64,000 nucleotides of DNA from Bryobacterales bacterium F-183 (GTDB taxonomy: Bacteria; Acidobacteriota; Terriglobia; Bryobacterales; Bryobacteraceae): the NCBI GenBank assembly GCA_016865505.2, contig AP025252.1:2108001-2172000 (forward strand), written 5' to 3'. The position numbers were made by a program, and so were the translations under genes. The notes under the pieces were generated by a model. That model saw nothing but the letters and a program-made list of their open reading frames with translations. It was not told the DNA's origin and ran no database searches. Of the stretch, positions 17,735-26,397 are shown one piece after another. How positions within the stretch are numbered: the stretch's first letter is position 1; the number at the start of each line of letters is the position of its first letter.

Positions 17735-18668
17735 CTTTCTTTTGCTGGCGGCGGCTGTTTTCCCGGAGCCGTTTGTGCCCAGCGATAATCCGATGTCGGC
17801 GGCGAAGGTGGAGTTGGGGCGGCATCTGTTTTATGACAAGCGGCTGTCGGGCAACGGGCAGCAATCGTGCGCGAGTTGCCACCGCCAGGAGTTGGCGTTT
17901 ACCGATGGGCTGGCGCGGGCGAAGGGGTCGACGGGGGAGGTGCATCCGAGGTCCAGCATGAGCCTTGCGAATGTGGGGTTCTATCCGTCGTTGACCTGGG
18001 TGAAGCCGGGGGAGGTGACGCGCCTCGAGCAGCAGGCGCTGGTGCCGATGTTGGGTACGAACCCGGTGGAGTTGGGTACGCGAGAGGCGGAGTTGTTGCG
18101 GGCGTTGCGCGAGGACACGGTGTACCAACGGTTGTTCACGGCTGCGTTCCCGGGTGAGGGGGCGGTGAGCCTGGAGAATGTAACAAAGGCGATTGCCGCG
18201 TTTGAGCGTACGCTAGTTTCGACGAACTCGCCGTACGATCGCTACCGGTACGGCGGGGAGGCGGATGCGATTTCGGCAGCGGCGAAGCGTGGGGAGGTGG
18301 TGTTCTTTTCGAGCCGGAAGGCGGGGTGCTTTCAATGCCATGGCGGGTGGAATCTGGGAGGGCCGGTGCAGTACCAGGGGCAGAAGCAGGAGCCGAGGCG
18401 GGAGCGGGTTCGGACGCCGAGCTTGCGGAATATCGCGGTGACAGCGCCGTACTTGCATGACGGTAGCGTGGCGACGCTGGAGGCTTTGGTGGAAGGATAC
18501 GCAGCCGGTACGTTGCGTGAACATTTGGCGAAAGAGGATGCGTTGTTGCGCCCGCTGCCGGGGTTGACGGCGCAGGACAAGGCGGATTTGGTGGAGTTCC
18601 TGAAGTCGCTTACCGATGAAGGGTTCTTGCGGGATGCGCGGTTCGCGGACCCTTGGCGGACGCGATGA
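17727..18668 (+). CDS. Di-haem cytochrome c peroxidase / MauG-like protein
   Basis: A 313-residue secreted protein with two haem-c sites: C48-A-S-C-H52 and C201-F-Q-C-H205. The surrounding sequence matches the bacterial di-haem peroxidase/MauG family (GRHLFYDKRLSGNGQQSCASCH, RTPSLRNIAVTAPYLHDGS). The start is a TTG at 17727, the only suitable in-frame codon; it gives the signal peptide LSFLLLAAAVF and overlaps the upstream gene by 8 bases. These enzymes reduce peroxide or oxidise protein side chains in the periplasm. The cytochrome P460 gene 12 bases downstream fits a periplasmic electron-transfer unit. Confidence 0.92.
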   Translation: MLSFLLLAAAVFPEPFVPSDNPMSAAKVELGRHLFYDKRLSGNGQQSCASCHRQELAFTDGLARAKGSTGEVHPRSSMSLANVGFYPSLTWVKPGEVTRLEQQALVPMLGTNPVELGTREAELLRALREDTVYQRLFTAAFPGEGAVSLENVTKAIAAFERTLVSTNSPYDRYRYGGEADAISAAAKRGEVVFFSSRKAGCFQCHGGWNLGGPVQYQGQKQEPRRERVRTPSLRNIAVTAPYLHDGSVATLEALVEGYAAGTLREHLAKEDALLRPLPGLTAQDKADLVEFLKSLTDEGFLRDARFADPWRTR

Positions 18669-18680
18669 TAGGCTGAGGGG

Positions 18681-19226
18681 ATGCGGTTTTTCCTGCTGGG
18701 TGTTTTGGGTGCGTTGGCGGTGCAGGCGGCCTCGGGGCCGGAGTACACGGCAGATGGCGCGGTGCGGTTTCCGGAAGATTACCGGGAGTGGGTGTACCTG
18801 TCGTCCGGGTTGGGGATGACGTACGGTCCGGCGGCGACGTCGTCGGGACCTCCGCAGTTTGATTCAGTGTTTGTAAATCCGGCGGCCTGGGCGGAGTTCA
18901 AAAAGACCGGCAAGTGGCCCAACGGGACGATGTTTATTCTGGAGATCCGTAAGTCCGTGTCCGAGGGGTCGATCAACCGCGGCGGGCACTTTCAGGGTGA
19001 GGTTGTTGGAATTGAGGCGTCGGTGAAGGATACGACGCGGTTTCCAGGTGCCGGCTGGGCGTACCTGACGTTTAGGACCGGCGCGGGGAAGCAGACGAAG
19101 GTCCTGTCGACAAAAGCGAGTTGTTACGGATGCCATTCGGCGAATGGTGCGGTGGACTATACGTTTGTGCAGTTTTACCCGACTGCAATGCCAATTGCCC
19201 GCGAAAAAGGGACATTTCGCCCATAG
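18681..19226 (+). CDS. Cytochrome P460 family protein
   Basis: A 181-residue secreted protein with signal peptide (residues 1-17) and a single haem-c motif near the C-terminus, C148-Y-G-C-H152, in the position typical of cytochrome P460. Upstream lies the family's N-terminal stretch FPEDYREWVYLSSGLGMTYG and the FVNPAAWAEFKKTGKWPNGTMFILEIR segment. Classic P460 enzymes oxidise hydroxylamine, but many relatives have no known substrate. The special haem-crosslinking lysine cannot be assigned safely by eye. It ends the redox operon with MauG-like peroxidase and the regulator. Confidence 0.9.
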   Translation: MRFFLLGVLGALAVQAASGPEYTADGAVRFPEDYREWVYLSSGLGMTYGPAATSSGPPQFDSVFVNPAAWAEFKKTGKWPNGTMFILEIRKSVSEGSINRGGHFQGEVVGIEASVKDTTRFPGAGWAYLTFRTGAGKQTKVLSTKASCYGCHSANGAVDYTFVQFYPTAMPIAREKGTFRP

Positions 19227-19279
19227 GTTCGGCGACCTTTCGCAATAAAGGAAATCGATAAGGCAAACCGAAAGGTTGC

Positions 19280-19288
19280 TGTTATACT
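19280..19288 (+). promoter_or_regulatory. Extended -10 promoter of the DUF1989 gene
   Basis: TGTTATACT fits the extended -10 pattern (TGn before TATACT). The predicted mRNA start near 19295 leaves a leader of about 135 bases before ATG 19432. Confidence 0.5.
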
Positions 19289-19294
19289 CGCTAA

Positions 19295-19431
19295 GGTTGA
19301 AGCCCCGTCCCGCTGATCCGGCGTGAGCGCCTGCGGCCCTTGTGGTATGGCCCGGCAGTAAGCGTAGCGCCTTTAGAAGTGGGATTGTTTCCCGCCACAG
19401 GGACTGTGTTCCGAGAGGGGCTGCCGCACGC
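19295..19431 (+). promoter_or_regulatory. Structured 5' leader, possible cis-regulatory RNA
   Basis: The leader can form a long-range 6-bp helix CGGCAG (19353-19358) with CTGCCG (19421-19426), enclosing a hairpin GTGG (19379-19382) with CCAC (19395-19398). The 3' strand of the outer helix lies between the ribosome site GAGAGGGG (19413-19420) and the ATG, so folding could control translation. GGACTGTGTTCCGAGAGG weakly recalls part of the guanidine-I (ykkC) core, but the conserved 3' half is absent. Confidence 0.35.
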
Positions 19432-19851
19432 ATGCAATACGAAGTGGACCTCACCGTACCCGCGGGTAACGGGTGGGCAGGGGTTGTTCAGAAAGGCCAG
19501 CGCTTTCGCATCTCAAATCTGGATGGAAAGCAGGCCGTTGAAACTCATTTCTACAGCGCGGATAATCACGCTGAACGCTGTCCACAGGCAGGGGCTGTAG
19601 CGGCGGTGCAAAGCGGCGAGTTGGGGCCTGGGGCCCGACTTTCCACCGACACGGGGATGCCGCTGATGCAGGTGGCGAGCGATGGGGCGACGTTCGTACA
19701 ACGGCACTATCTGGAACTGGTGGCGGAAAACGACACGTTGGTGGTGATTTCGAACTGTCCGACCTGGACACACGCTTGCCGCACGAGGAACGGGGAAGAT
19801 GGACAGGCGCAGGAGTTTCAACCCGTGCGCCTGTTGTTATGGAATCCTTAA
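19432..19851 (+). CDS. DUF1989 / urea-carboxylase-associated family protein
   Basis: A 139-residue protein that matches the DUF1989 pattern in its N-terminal half (VPAGNGWAGVVQKGQRFRISNLDGKQAVETHFYSADNHAER in two consecutive stretches, then TGMPLMQVASD) and keeps a C-terminal block NCP followed by PVRLLLW. It is shorter than usual relatives of about 200 residues. In other bacteria such proteins are encoded with urea carboxylase or guanidine-degradation genes; none is present here. ATG 19432 was chosen because the family similarity begins at once and a GAGAGGGG ribosome site precedes it. It stands alone and meets a convergent gene 4 bases later. Confidence 0.65.
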   Translation: MQYEVDLTVPAGNGWAGVVQKGQRFRISNLDGKQAVETHFYSADNHAERCPQAGAVAAVQSGELGPGARLSTDTGMPLMQVASDGATFVQRHYLELVAENDTLVVISNCPTWTHACRTRNGEDGQAQEFQPVRLLLWNP

Positions 19852-19855
19852 AGGT

Positions 19856-20566
19856 CTAGCGGCGGACGCTGGTAGCGGATTCGGAGTCCTCACCGGAGGC
19901 GTAGGCAAGGCTGCCTACGGTAGCGCCCACCGATTCCGAGGGCAGGGCCACGGAGGCGGAGAGCGCCTGTTCTTCGTCAGCGGCGAAGTTCAGGCGGGCA
20001 GCGATGAGCTGTTCCGGCGTCTGGCTGGCTTTGGCGATGCCGGACTTGCCGTGCTTGGTGGTGGCGAGGAGGATGTGATAGACCTCGTGCACCGCGACCC
20101 GGGCAATGGCGCGACCGAGCATGGTTTGCCGCTCTATTTCCGAGTGGGTAGCACGGACGATGGCCTCGCCGGCGTACTTGCGGATCTGGTCGCAGCGGAC
20201 TTCCGCGAACGAGAGCACCTTGCCGTCGGTGACGTGGGTTAAACCAAGCGCCTCGGCAGTGCGCGGCGAAAAGCCGCCTACCGAGACGATGGGCGCGAAC
20301 ACGGGCATACATGATCCGGTTAAGCGGATCACGGCCAGTCTGCCCTGTACTTCGCCGCGCCCATCGTGCCAGTGCACATCAACGCCGGCGGTCTCCAGCG
20401 TTGCGGCGACCTCGCTGCGAATTACGGCAGCCGTGGCGGCAGTAGCGGATTCAATTTTTTCAAGGAATATGGTGAGACGTCCCGGCTTGGGGTGTACCCC
20501 TGCGGGGAGATCGGAACAAAGGGCAGCAGTAGATAAAGCCAGCAACAAAGCCGGTAAGCGACACAT
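19856..20566 (-). CDS. Secreted protein with HExxH zinc-protease-like motif
   Basis: A 236-residue protein with signal peptide (CRLPALLLALSTAALC). The stretch VAVHEVYHILLATTKHG contains HExxH followed by a third histidine after seven residues, which resembles the zinc site of metzincin-like peptidases, although the spacing is one longer than the classic HExxHxxGxxH. The N-terminal part has the mixed pattern of small acidobacterial matrixin-like proteins. Activity is not certain. ATG 20566 puts the signal peptide at the N-terminus. Short distance upstream (20567-20732) holds no gene I can see. Confidence 0.65.
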   Translation of the reverse strand: MCRLPALLLALSTAALCSDLPAGVHPKPGRLTIFLEKIESATAATAAVIRSEVAATLETAGVDVHWHDGRGEVQGRLAVIRLTGSCMPVFAPIVSVGGFSPRTAEALGLTHVTDGKVLSFAEVRCDQIRKYAGEAIVRATHSEIERQTMLGRAIARVAVHEVYHILLATTKHGKSGIAKASQTPEQLIAARLNFAADEEQALSASVALPSESVGATVGSLAYASGEDSESATSVRR

Positions 20567-20732
20567 GGCGCCTCCAAAAGCAATGCAAACCAGGCATTGC
20601 CACACAAACTATATCAGCTTTTTTCGTCGAAAGGATTAGAGCGAATCAAAGCCTGTTGATTTTGCTCTGTTGGTCCTTCAGCCGAAAGATGCTTCCTGGA
20701 GGCTGTTGTTTCGAAAACTTTCGCTGTGTTGC

Positions 20733-21221
20733 CTAGATGTAGTACATCAGGGCTTCTTCGGATTCGCGCTGGATCGTCTCATGCCGGGAGCGGGCGTCGT
20801 CCATGCGCTGGCAGAGTTGGGCGAGGGTGGTGTTGTCGAGAATGGCGGCGGTGGCGTCGCGAACCTCGCGCATGACCATCTTGGTGCCACAGAAGCGATC
20901 GTCGATGCATTCGTCGCACTTGCGGTACGCCGTTTCGCTGGCGCAGGGCAGTGCGGCTAGCGGACCTTCCATAATACGGATGATGGAGCCTATGGTGACG
21001 CGTTCGGGTGGGGCTTTGAGTGCGTAGCCGCCACCCTTTCCCTTTTTGCTGACCACGAGGCCTTCGCGCTTGAGGTACAGCAGGATGTTTTCCAGGAAGT
21101 CCTGGGGGATGGATTCTTCTTTGGCGAGCTTGGAGATCAGTGTCGGACCCTGGCCGAAGTTGCGGGCGAGGGCGTAGAGGGCACGAAGGGAGTACTGTGT
21201 CTTTTTCGAGAGGGTCCGCAC
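20733..21221 (-). CDS. Rrf2 family transcriptional regulator
   Basis: A 162-residue protein with the Rrf2 winged-helix at residues 1-80 (LSKKTQYSLRALYALAR, LENILLYLKREGLVVSKKGKGGGYAL). Four cysteines in the pattern C-x9-C-x2-C-x5-C (CASETAYRK then CDECIDDRFC) lie near residues 93-112. Rrf2 proteins with cysteine clusters (IscR, NsrR) bind an iron-sulfur cluster and sense iron, NO or redox state; a cluster here is inferred. It is 12 bases downstream of the sugar dehydrogenase gene in the same direction, so it may be co-transcribed with it. Confidence 0.88.
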   Translation of the reverse strand: MRTLSKKTQYSLRALYALARNFGQGPTLISKLAKEESIPQDFLENILLYLKREGLVVSKKGKGGGYALKAPPERVTIGSIIRIMEGPLAALPCASETAYRKCDECIDDRFCGTKMVMREVRDATAAILDNTTLAQLCQRMDDARSRHETIQRESEEALMYYI

Positions 21222-21233
21222 TGAGTCTTCAGT

Positions 21234-22445
21234 TTACTGCTTCTTGGAGGATGCCCGGCGGCCTTTGCGAGGTCCTCGGGCGGCCTCGTCACTGCCGGGG
21301 GCGGTTTCTCCCATGGGAGCGGCGTTGAGTTCGAGCTTGTAGACGCCTCCGAAGACGTAGCCGACGAAGTAGATTTCGCCGTCGTCACCGGTGCCGAACG
21401 AAGATACGGCGACGTCGGGCCAGTAGATGGCTTCGGTGGTCATCCAGGTGCCGTCGTCCATGCGCTTGGTGTACCAGATGGTGCCGCGGCAGAAGTCCGC
21501 GAAGAAGTGCTTGCCTTGCCAGGCGGGGTTTGCGCCGCGGTAGGTTTCACCGTCGGTTGAGGAGCAGCCGGTTTCATGGTCGAAGGCGAAGATCGGGAGG
21601 TCGAGGCCTTCGGTTTTGCATTCGCCGAACTCGTAGCAGAAATGGCCTTCCATGATGCCCCAGCCGAAGTTCATCTTGCCGGCTTCGGTGCCGCCGGGGA
21701 TGTAGTTGAGCTCTTCGAAGGTGTTTTCGCCCACGTCGCCGATGTACATGTCGCCGGTGGCCGAATCGATAGAGAAGCGCCAGGGATTGCGGAGGCCGCG
21801 GGCGTAGATTTCGAGGTTTGCAGGAACCTGTTCGGCGTAGGCGTCAAAGCGGAGGATCTTGCCGTAGGGGGAGAAGGTGTCCTGGGCGAAGATCACGTTG
21901 AAACCGGCGGAGCCGTCGCCGATGCTCCAATAAAGGAGGCCGTCGGTGGGGTGAAAGACGATCTTGCCGCCGTAGTGATTGACGTCCGGATGAGGTACGA
22001 CCTGCAGACGTTTCTCGCTGGCGGGGTCGCCGACGCCGGTTTCCGGGGAGATCTCAAAGCGGGATACGACGACGTTGGAGTCACGGTCGACGTAGGAGAT
22101 GAAAAAGTGGTCCTTGGGCTTGCCTTCGGGCGGGAACGCGATGCCGAGAAGGCCTTGTTCGTTGCAGCAGAAGCCGTCGCGCTCGAAGACGCGGTTGGTG
22201 ATGTCCAGGAACAGGCGTACTTCCCCGGTTGGACTGAGTTCCTGTACGGTGCCGCTGTGCTCGGCGATGAAAAGCCGGTTGCTACCGTCACGCATTGAGG
22301 TGACTTGCGTGGGCGCGTTGAAGCCAGAGGCGATCTGAGAATACGCTACGGCGAGATCCTCGCCTCGTACGGGCTGCGTGCAAACGACGGCAGCCGCAAA
22401 AATGGCCGGAAGGGCCGAAAAGCGCGCAAAAAGGTAGCGCTTCAA
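21234..22445 (-). CDS. PQQ-dependent sugar dehydrogenase-like propeller protein
   Basis: A 403-residue secreted protein (signal peptide about residues 1-28) of the glucose/sorbosone dehydrogenase and HHIP-like propeller family. Diagnostic stretches are EQGLLGIAFPP, HYGGKIVFHPTDGLLYWSIGDG, PYGKILRFD, YARGLRNPWRFSIDSATGDMYIGDVG and GGVYKLEL. Soluble relatives use PQQ and calcium to oxidise sugars in the periplasm; many homologues have no proven activity. Extra cysteines (FCCNEQG, FCYEFGECKTEG) suggest disulfides. It leads the pair with Rrf2. Confidence 0.88.
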   Translation of the reverse strand: MKRYLFARFSALPAIFAAAVVCTQPVRGEDLAVAYSQIASGFNAPTQVTSMRDGSNRLFIAEHSGTVQELSPTGEVRLFLDITNRVFERDGFCCNEQGLLGIAFPPEGKPKDHFFISYVDRDSNVVVSRFEISPETGVGDPASEKRLQVVPHPDVNHYGGKIVFHPTDGLLYWSIGDGSAGFNVIFAQDTFSPYGKILRFDAYAEQVPANLEIYARGLRNPWRFSIDSATGDMYIGDVGENTFEELNYIPGGTEAGKMNFGWGIMEGHFCYEFGECKTEGLDLPIFAFDHETGCSSTDGETYRGANPAWQGKHFFADFCRGTIWYTKRMDDGTWMTTEAIYWPDVAVSSFGTGDDGEIYFVGYVFGGVYKLELNAAPMGETAPGSDEAARGPRKGRRASSKKQ

Positions 22446-22615
22446 TGTAAGTTCCTCCTGCGAGTCCCCATGAACCGCGGATGATCCGCCACTTGCGATA
22501 TGCCCCGAAGGTACGGGGGCGGCTGGATTCTACGGTCTAGTTGTTCGCTTCGAAGCTTTGCTCATAAAGCCTGACGTGAGAATGCAACACACATTCCGGT
22601 CAAGCAAGGTACACG

Positions 22616-22639
22616 GAGGGGAGCGGAGCCACTCCCCTC
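22616..22639 (-). terminator. Hairpin downstream of the dehydratase gene
   Basis: GAGGGGAG and CTCCCCTC form a perfect 8-bp stem with an 8-base loop, about 50 bases beyond the end of the IlvD/Edd gene. There is no clear T-run, so termination is uncertain. Confidence 0.4.
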
Positions 22640-22687
22640 ACTTAGACCTTAACATGAGTGAAACAAACGACACAGGCTGTGGAAATT

Positions 22688-24487
22688 TTAATGATTATGC
22701 CGGGGTACGGTAGCACCGATGTTCTTGTACTTGACGGCGAACTCGAGGCAGGCGCCTTCCGCCAGCTGTCCGGTGTGGGCGCGGTAGAGTTCCTGCCAGG
22801 GGCTGCCGCTGGGGGGCACCGGATAGACGCCGAGTTCCTTCCAGCGGGCCTCGATTTCCGCGTCCGAGATCTGGATGTTGACGGTGCGGGCGTTGAGGTC
22901 GACTTTGAGGATATCGCCCGTGCGAAGGATGCCGAGGTTGCCGCCTGCGGCCGCTTCCGGTGAGGCATTGAGGATCGACGGGCTGGCGGAGGTACCGCTT
23001 TGGCGTCCATCGCCGATGCAGGGTAGCTGGTTGACGCCTCGCTTGACGAGAGCGTCGGGCGGGAGCATGTTGACGACTTCCGCTGCGCCAGGGTAGCCGA
23101 TGGGTCCGCAGCCGCGAATGACGAGGATGCAGGTTTCGTCGATGTCGAGCGCCGGGTCGTTGATGCGATCGTGGTAGTCCTCGGGGCCGTCGAAGACGAT
23201 GGCTCGTCCTTCAAAGACGTTCTCGCCGCCGGGGTGCTTCAAGAAGCGCTGGGCGAACTCGTCGCCAATGACGGAGGTCTTGATGAGGGCCGCGTCGAAT
23301 AGATTGCCGGACAGCACAAGGAAGCCGGCCTTTTCCTTGAGTGGATTGGCGAAGGTACGGATGACCTTGGGGTCCTGACTGCGGCGGCCGGCGTAGTTTT
23401 CGGCGACGGTCTTGCCGGTGACGGTCATGGCGTTGGTACGGATCTTGTCGGCGGCCATGAGTTCGCCGAAGACTGCGGGTACGCCGCCTGCGAGGTGGAA
23501 GGATTCGGCGAGGTACTCGCCGGCGGGCTGTACGTTGACCAGTAGCGGTATGTCGTGCCCGATGGTTTCCCATTCCTTGACGTGGAGTTCGACGCCCATG
23601 TGCTTGGCGACGGCGGTGATGTGCGGCGGGCAGTTAGTGGAACCGCCGATGGCCGAGTTAATGACGATGGCGTTCTCAAACGCTTCGCGGGTGAGGATCT
23701 GCGAGGGCTTTAGGTCCTCATGCACCATGGCGACGATGCGGCGACCGGTTTCATACGCCATCTGGGCGCGCTCGCGATAGGGGCCGGGGATCGCGGCGCA
23801 GCCGGGGAGCGACATACCGAGGGCTTCGGCGAGGGAGTTCATGGAGGTGGCGGTGCCCATGGTGTTGCAGTGGCCGACGCTGGGGGCGGAGGCGAGCACC
23901 ATGTCGAAGAAGCCGGACTGGTCGAGTTCGCCGGCGGCGAGGAGGCGGCGTGCTTCCCAAATGGCCATGCCGGAGCCGGCGAGTTGGCCTTTGAAATAGC
24001 TGTTGATCATCGGTCCGCCGGAGAAGACGATGGCCGGGATGTTGACGGTAGCGGCGGCCATCAAACCAGCGGGCGTGGTCTTGTCGCAGCCGGTGGTGAG
24101 GATGACGCCGTCAAACGGGTTGCCGTGGAGGACTTCGACCAGGCCCATGTAGGCGAGGTTGCGATCGATGTTCGCGGTGGGGCGGCGGCAGCCTTCGTGA
24201 ATGGGATGTACGGGGAAGACGAAGGGGATGCCACCGGCGTCGCGGATGCCGTCGCGAAGACGGTCTGCCAGTACGAGGTGATGGCGATTGCAGGGCGAGA
24301 GGTCGCTGCCGGTTTGGGCGATGCCGATGATGGGCTTGCCGGACTGGAGTTCGTCCCGGGTGAGCCCGTAGTTGGGGAAGCGCTCCATATAGAGAGCGGA
24401 CATTCCCAGGTTGTGGTGATTGTCAAACCAGCAGCGGCTACGAAGCCGTCCCGCGCACTCGTCGCGTGTGTTTCCGTCGAAGGCCAT
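22688..24487 (-). CDS. IlvD/Edd family dehydratase, sugar-acid type
   Basis: A 599-residue enzyme. The three cluster-ligand cysteines are visible in SDLSPCNRHH, TTGCDKTTPAG and SVGHCNTMGTA. The N-terminus RSRCWFDNHHNLGMSALYMER and YGLTRDELQSGKPIIGIAQTG are characteristic of the pentonate/sugar-acid dehydratase branch (arabinonate, xylonate and relatives) rather than of IlvD of branched-chain amino acid synthesis. It removes water from a 2,3-dihydroxy acid to give a 2-keto acid. The exact substrate is unknown. It is divergent from a glucosidase gene with a 44-base gap, and a sugar dehydrogenase lies downstream, which fits oxidative sugar use. Confidence 0.9.
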   Translation of the reverse strand: MAFDGNTRDECAGRLRSRCWFDNHHNLGMSALYMERFPNYGLTRDELQSGKPIIGIAQTGSDLSPCNRHHLVLADRLRDGIRDAGGIPFVFPVHPIHEGCRRPTANIDRNLAYMGLVEVLHGNPFDGVILTTGCDKTTPAGLMAAATVNIPAIVFSGGPMINSYFKGQLAGSGMAIWEARRLLAAGELDQSGFFDMVLASAPSVGHCNTMGTATSMNSLAEALGMSLPGCAAIPGPYRERAQMAYETGRRIVAMVHEDLKPSQILTREAFENAIVINSAIGGSTNCPPHITAVAKHMGVELHVKEWETIGHDIPLLVNVQPAGEYLAESFHLAGGVPAVFGELMAADKIRTNAMTVTGKTVAENYAGRRSQDPKVIRTFANPLKEKAGFLVLSGNLFDAALIKTSVIGDEFAQRFLKHPGGENVFEGRAIVFDGPEDYHDRINDPALDIDETCILVIRGCGPIGYPGAAEVVNMLPPDALVKRGVNQLPCIGDGRQSGTSASPSILNASPEAAAGGNLGILRTGDILKVDLNARTVNIQISDAEIEARWKELGVYPVPPSGSPWQELYRAHTGQLAEGACLEFAVKYKNIGATVPRHNH

Positions 24488-24531
24488 TTCCTATACAGCT
24501 TATATTCAAATCGAACAACAATAAGAGAGTG

Positions 24532-26397
24532 ATGGAACTGGGCGCTGAATGGCTGATTACCAACGGGCTGGGCGGATTTGCCAGCGGTACGGTGGGTGGC
24601 ATACATACACGGCGGTATCACGGGTTGCTGGTCGCGGCGCTGCAGCCCCCGGTGGGGCGTTCTCTGCTGTTGTCCAAGTATCTGGAGACGGTGGTGACGC
24701 CTTCGGGCGGGCGCTATGAACTGTCGGCCAACCGCTATCCGGATGGCGTCCTGCATCCGCGCGGGTTCGAGTACCTGGTGGGGTTTGAGGATGACCCGCT
24801 GCCGAGGTTCGTGTACCGGGTGGAGGGGCAGGAGATCGCAAAGACTGTCGCGATGGCGCAGGGGGCAAACGCAGTGCTCGTGTCCTATGAATTGCCGCCG
24901 GACTGGTTGCTGGAACTGCGGCCTCTGCTGGCGTATCGCGACTTTCATTCGACCACCAAGGAGAATGGCGCATTTCGGCGGGATGTCGATATGCCGGCCG
25001 TGGGCGAGGTGACGATGCAGCCGTACGGTGATTTGCCGAAGCTGCATGTTTTTTACAACAACGGCAATGTGACGGCGTCGGGTGACTGGTACCGCAACTT
25101 TGAGTACGAGATCGAGCGGGAGCGGGGGCTCGATTACCGGGAGGATCTGTTCCAGCCGTTTGTGTTGGTGTCGGAGGGTCCGGTGGAGGTGGTGGCGACG
25201 GTGGATCCTACGGTGCGCCACATCGACGCGCCGCTGGCACCTCGCGCACGGGTGTTCGACGATCCGGATCTGGACAAGCTGGCGCATGCGGCGGAGCAGT
25301 TTGTGGTGTCGCGCGGCGAGGCTGGCGGAAAGACCGTGATTGCGGGCTATCCGTGGTTCAGCGATTGGGGTCGCGACACGATGATCTCGCTGCCGGGGCT
25401 GACGCTTGTGACCGGGCGGTTCGAGGACGCTCGGGGGATTCTGTCGGCGTATGCGGCATCGATGAGTCAAGGGATGTTGCCGAACCGGTTTCCGGATACG
25501 GGGGAGCAGCCGGAATACAACACGGTGGACGCGACGCTGTGGTTCTTTGAGGCGGTGCGGTCGTATCTGGAGTACACGGGCGATTTGGAGTTTGTGCGCG
25601 AGGTGCTGTATCCGAAGTTGAAAGAAGCGATGGACTGGCACTTCCGCGGGACGAGGTACGGGATTCAGTTGGACCGTTCGGATGGGTTGTTGCGGTGCGG
25701 TGCTCCGGGTGTGCAGTTGACGTGGATGGATGCGAAGGTCGGGGATTGGGTGGTGACGCCGAGGGCAGGGAAGCCGGTGGAGATCCAGGCGCTGTGGTAC
25801 AACGCGCTGTGCATCATGTCCGAGTTTGCGCATACGTTTGGGGATACGGGCGGGTTGTATGCGCTGATTGCGGCGCGCATCCGCTGGAACTTTTTGCCGA
25901 AGTTCTGGAATGAAGCGGCGGGGTGTTTGTACGACGTTGTGGATGGCGAGCAAAGGGATGCTTCGATACGGCCGAATCAGATCTTGGCGGTGAGTTTGCG
26001 GCATATGCTGCTTTCGCCGGAGACAGCGGCACAAGTGGTGGCGACGGTGGAGCGCGAGTTGCTGACGCCTCGCGGATTGCGAACGTTGTCGCCGGGAGAT
26101 CCGAAGTACAAAGGGCGGTTTGCCGGGGGCGTGATGGAGCGCGATTCGGCGTACCACCAGGGTACGGCGTGGCCTTGGCTGATTGGACCGTTTTTGACAG
26201 CGTGGCGGAAGACGGGTGGAGATCCGGCACGGGCGTTGGAGATTTGGCGTAGCTGCGCGGCGGTGCCGTATGCAGAGGTCGCGGATGGGGATGCGCCGCA
26301 CCGTCCTGGCGGGTGTTTTGCGCAGGCCTGGACGGTGGCGGAGTTGTTGCGCTCGGGTGTCGAGGATGTGTTCGCTACTGGGTTAGAGCATCCATAG
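24532..26397 (+). CDS. Amylo-alpha-1,6-glucosidase (glycogen debranching enzyme family)
   Basis: A 621-residue protein. Residues 1-200 form the N-terminal glycogen-debranching domain (EWLITNGLGGFASGTVGGIHTRRYHGLLVAA). The catalytic (alpha/alpha)6 domain follows from about 270, with AGYPWFSDWGRDTMISLPGLTL, MLPNRFPDTGEQPEYNTVDATLWF and YHQGTAWPWLIGPF. The acidic residues expected for the GH133-type active site lie in these motifs. The family hydrolyses alpha-1,6 branch points in glycogen-like polymers. ATG 24532 begins right at the conserved NGLGG segment. It overlaps the convergent esterase gene by 23 bases. Confidence 0.93.
   Translation: MELGAEWLITNGLGGFASGTVGGIHTRRYHGLLVAALQPPVGRSLLLSKYLETVVTPSGGRYELSANRYPDGVLHPRGFEYLVGFEDDPLPRFVYRVEGQEIAKTVAMAQGANAVLVSYELPPDWLLELRPLLAYRDFHSTTKENGAFRRDVDMPAVGEVTMQPYGDLPKLHVFYNNGNVTASGDWYRNFEYEIERERGLDYREDLFQPFVLVSEGPVEVVATVDPTVRHIDAPLAPRARVFDDPDLDKLAHAAEQFVVSRGEAGGKTVIAGYPWFSDWGRDTMISLPGLTLVTGRFEDARGILSAYAASMSQGMLPNRFPDTGEQPEYNTVDATLWFFEAVRSYLEYTGDLEFVREVLYPKLKEAMDWHFRGTRYGIQLDRSDGLLRCGAPGVQLTWMDAKVGDWVVTPRAGKPVEIQALWYNALCIMSEFAHTFGDTGGLYALIAARIRWNFLPKFWNEAAGCLYDVVDGEQRDASIRPNQILAVSLRHMLLSPETAAQVVATVERELLTPRGLRTLSPGDPKYKGRFAGGVMERDSAYHQGTAWPWLIGPFLTAWRKTGGDPARALEIWRSCAAVPYAEVADGDAPHRPGGCFAQAWTVAELLRSGVEDVFATGLEHP

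Noticed and set aside
19295-19431. Guanidine-I (ykkC) riboswitch
   Set aside because: Only a short stretch is similar; the conserved ACACGG and GGGA...AGCCCGGGAGA half is absent.
24061-26301. A 746-codon open frame on the minus strand
   Set aside because: It is antisense to the glucosidase gene, rich in Arg, His and Pro, with no recognisable domain; such frames are common in GC-rich DNA.
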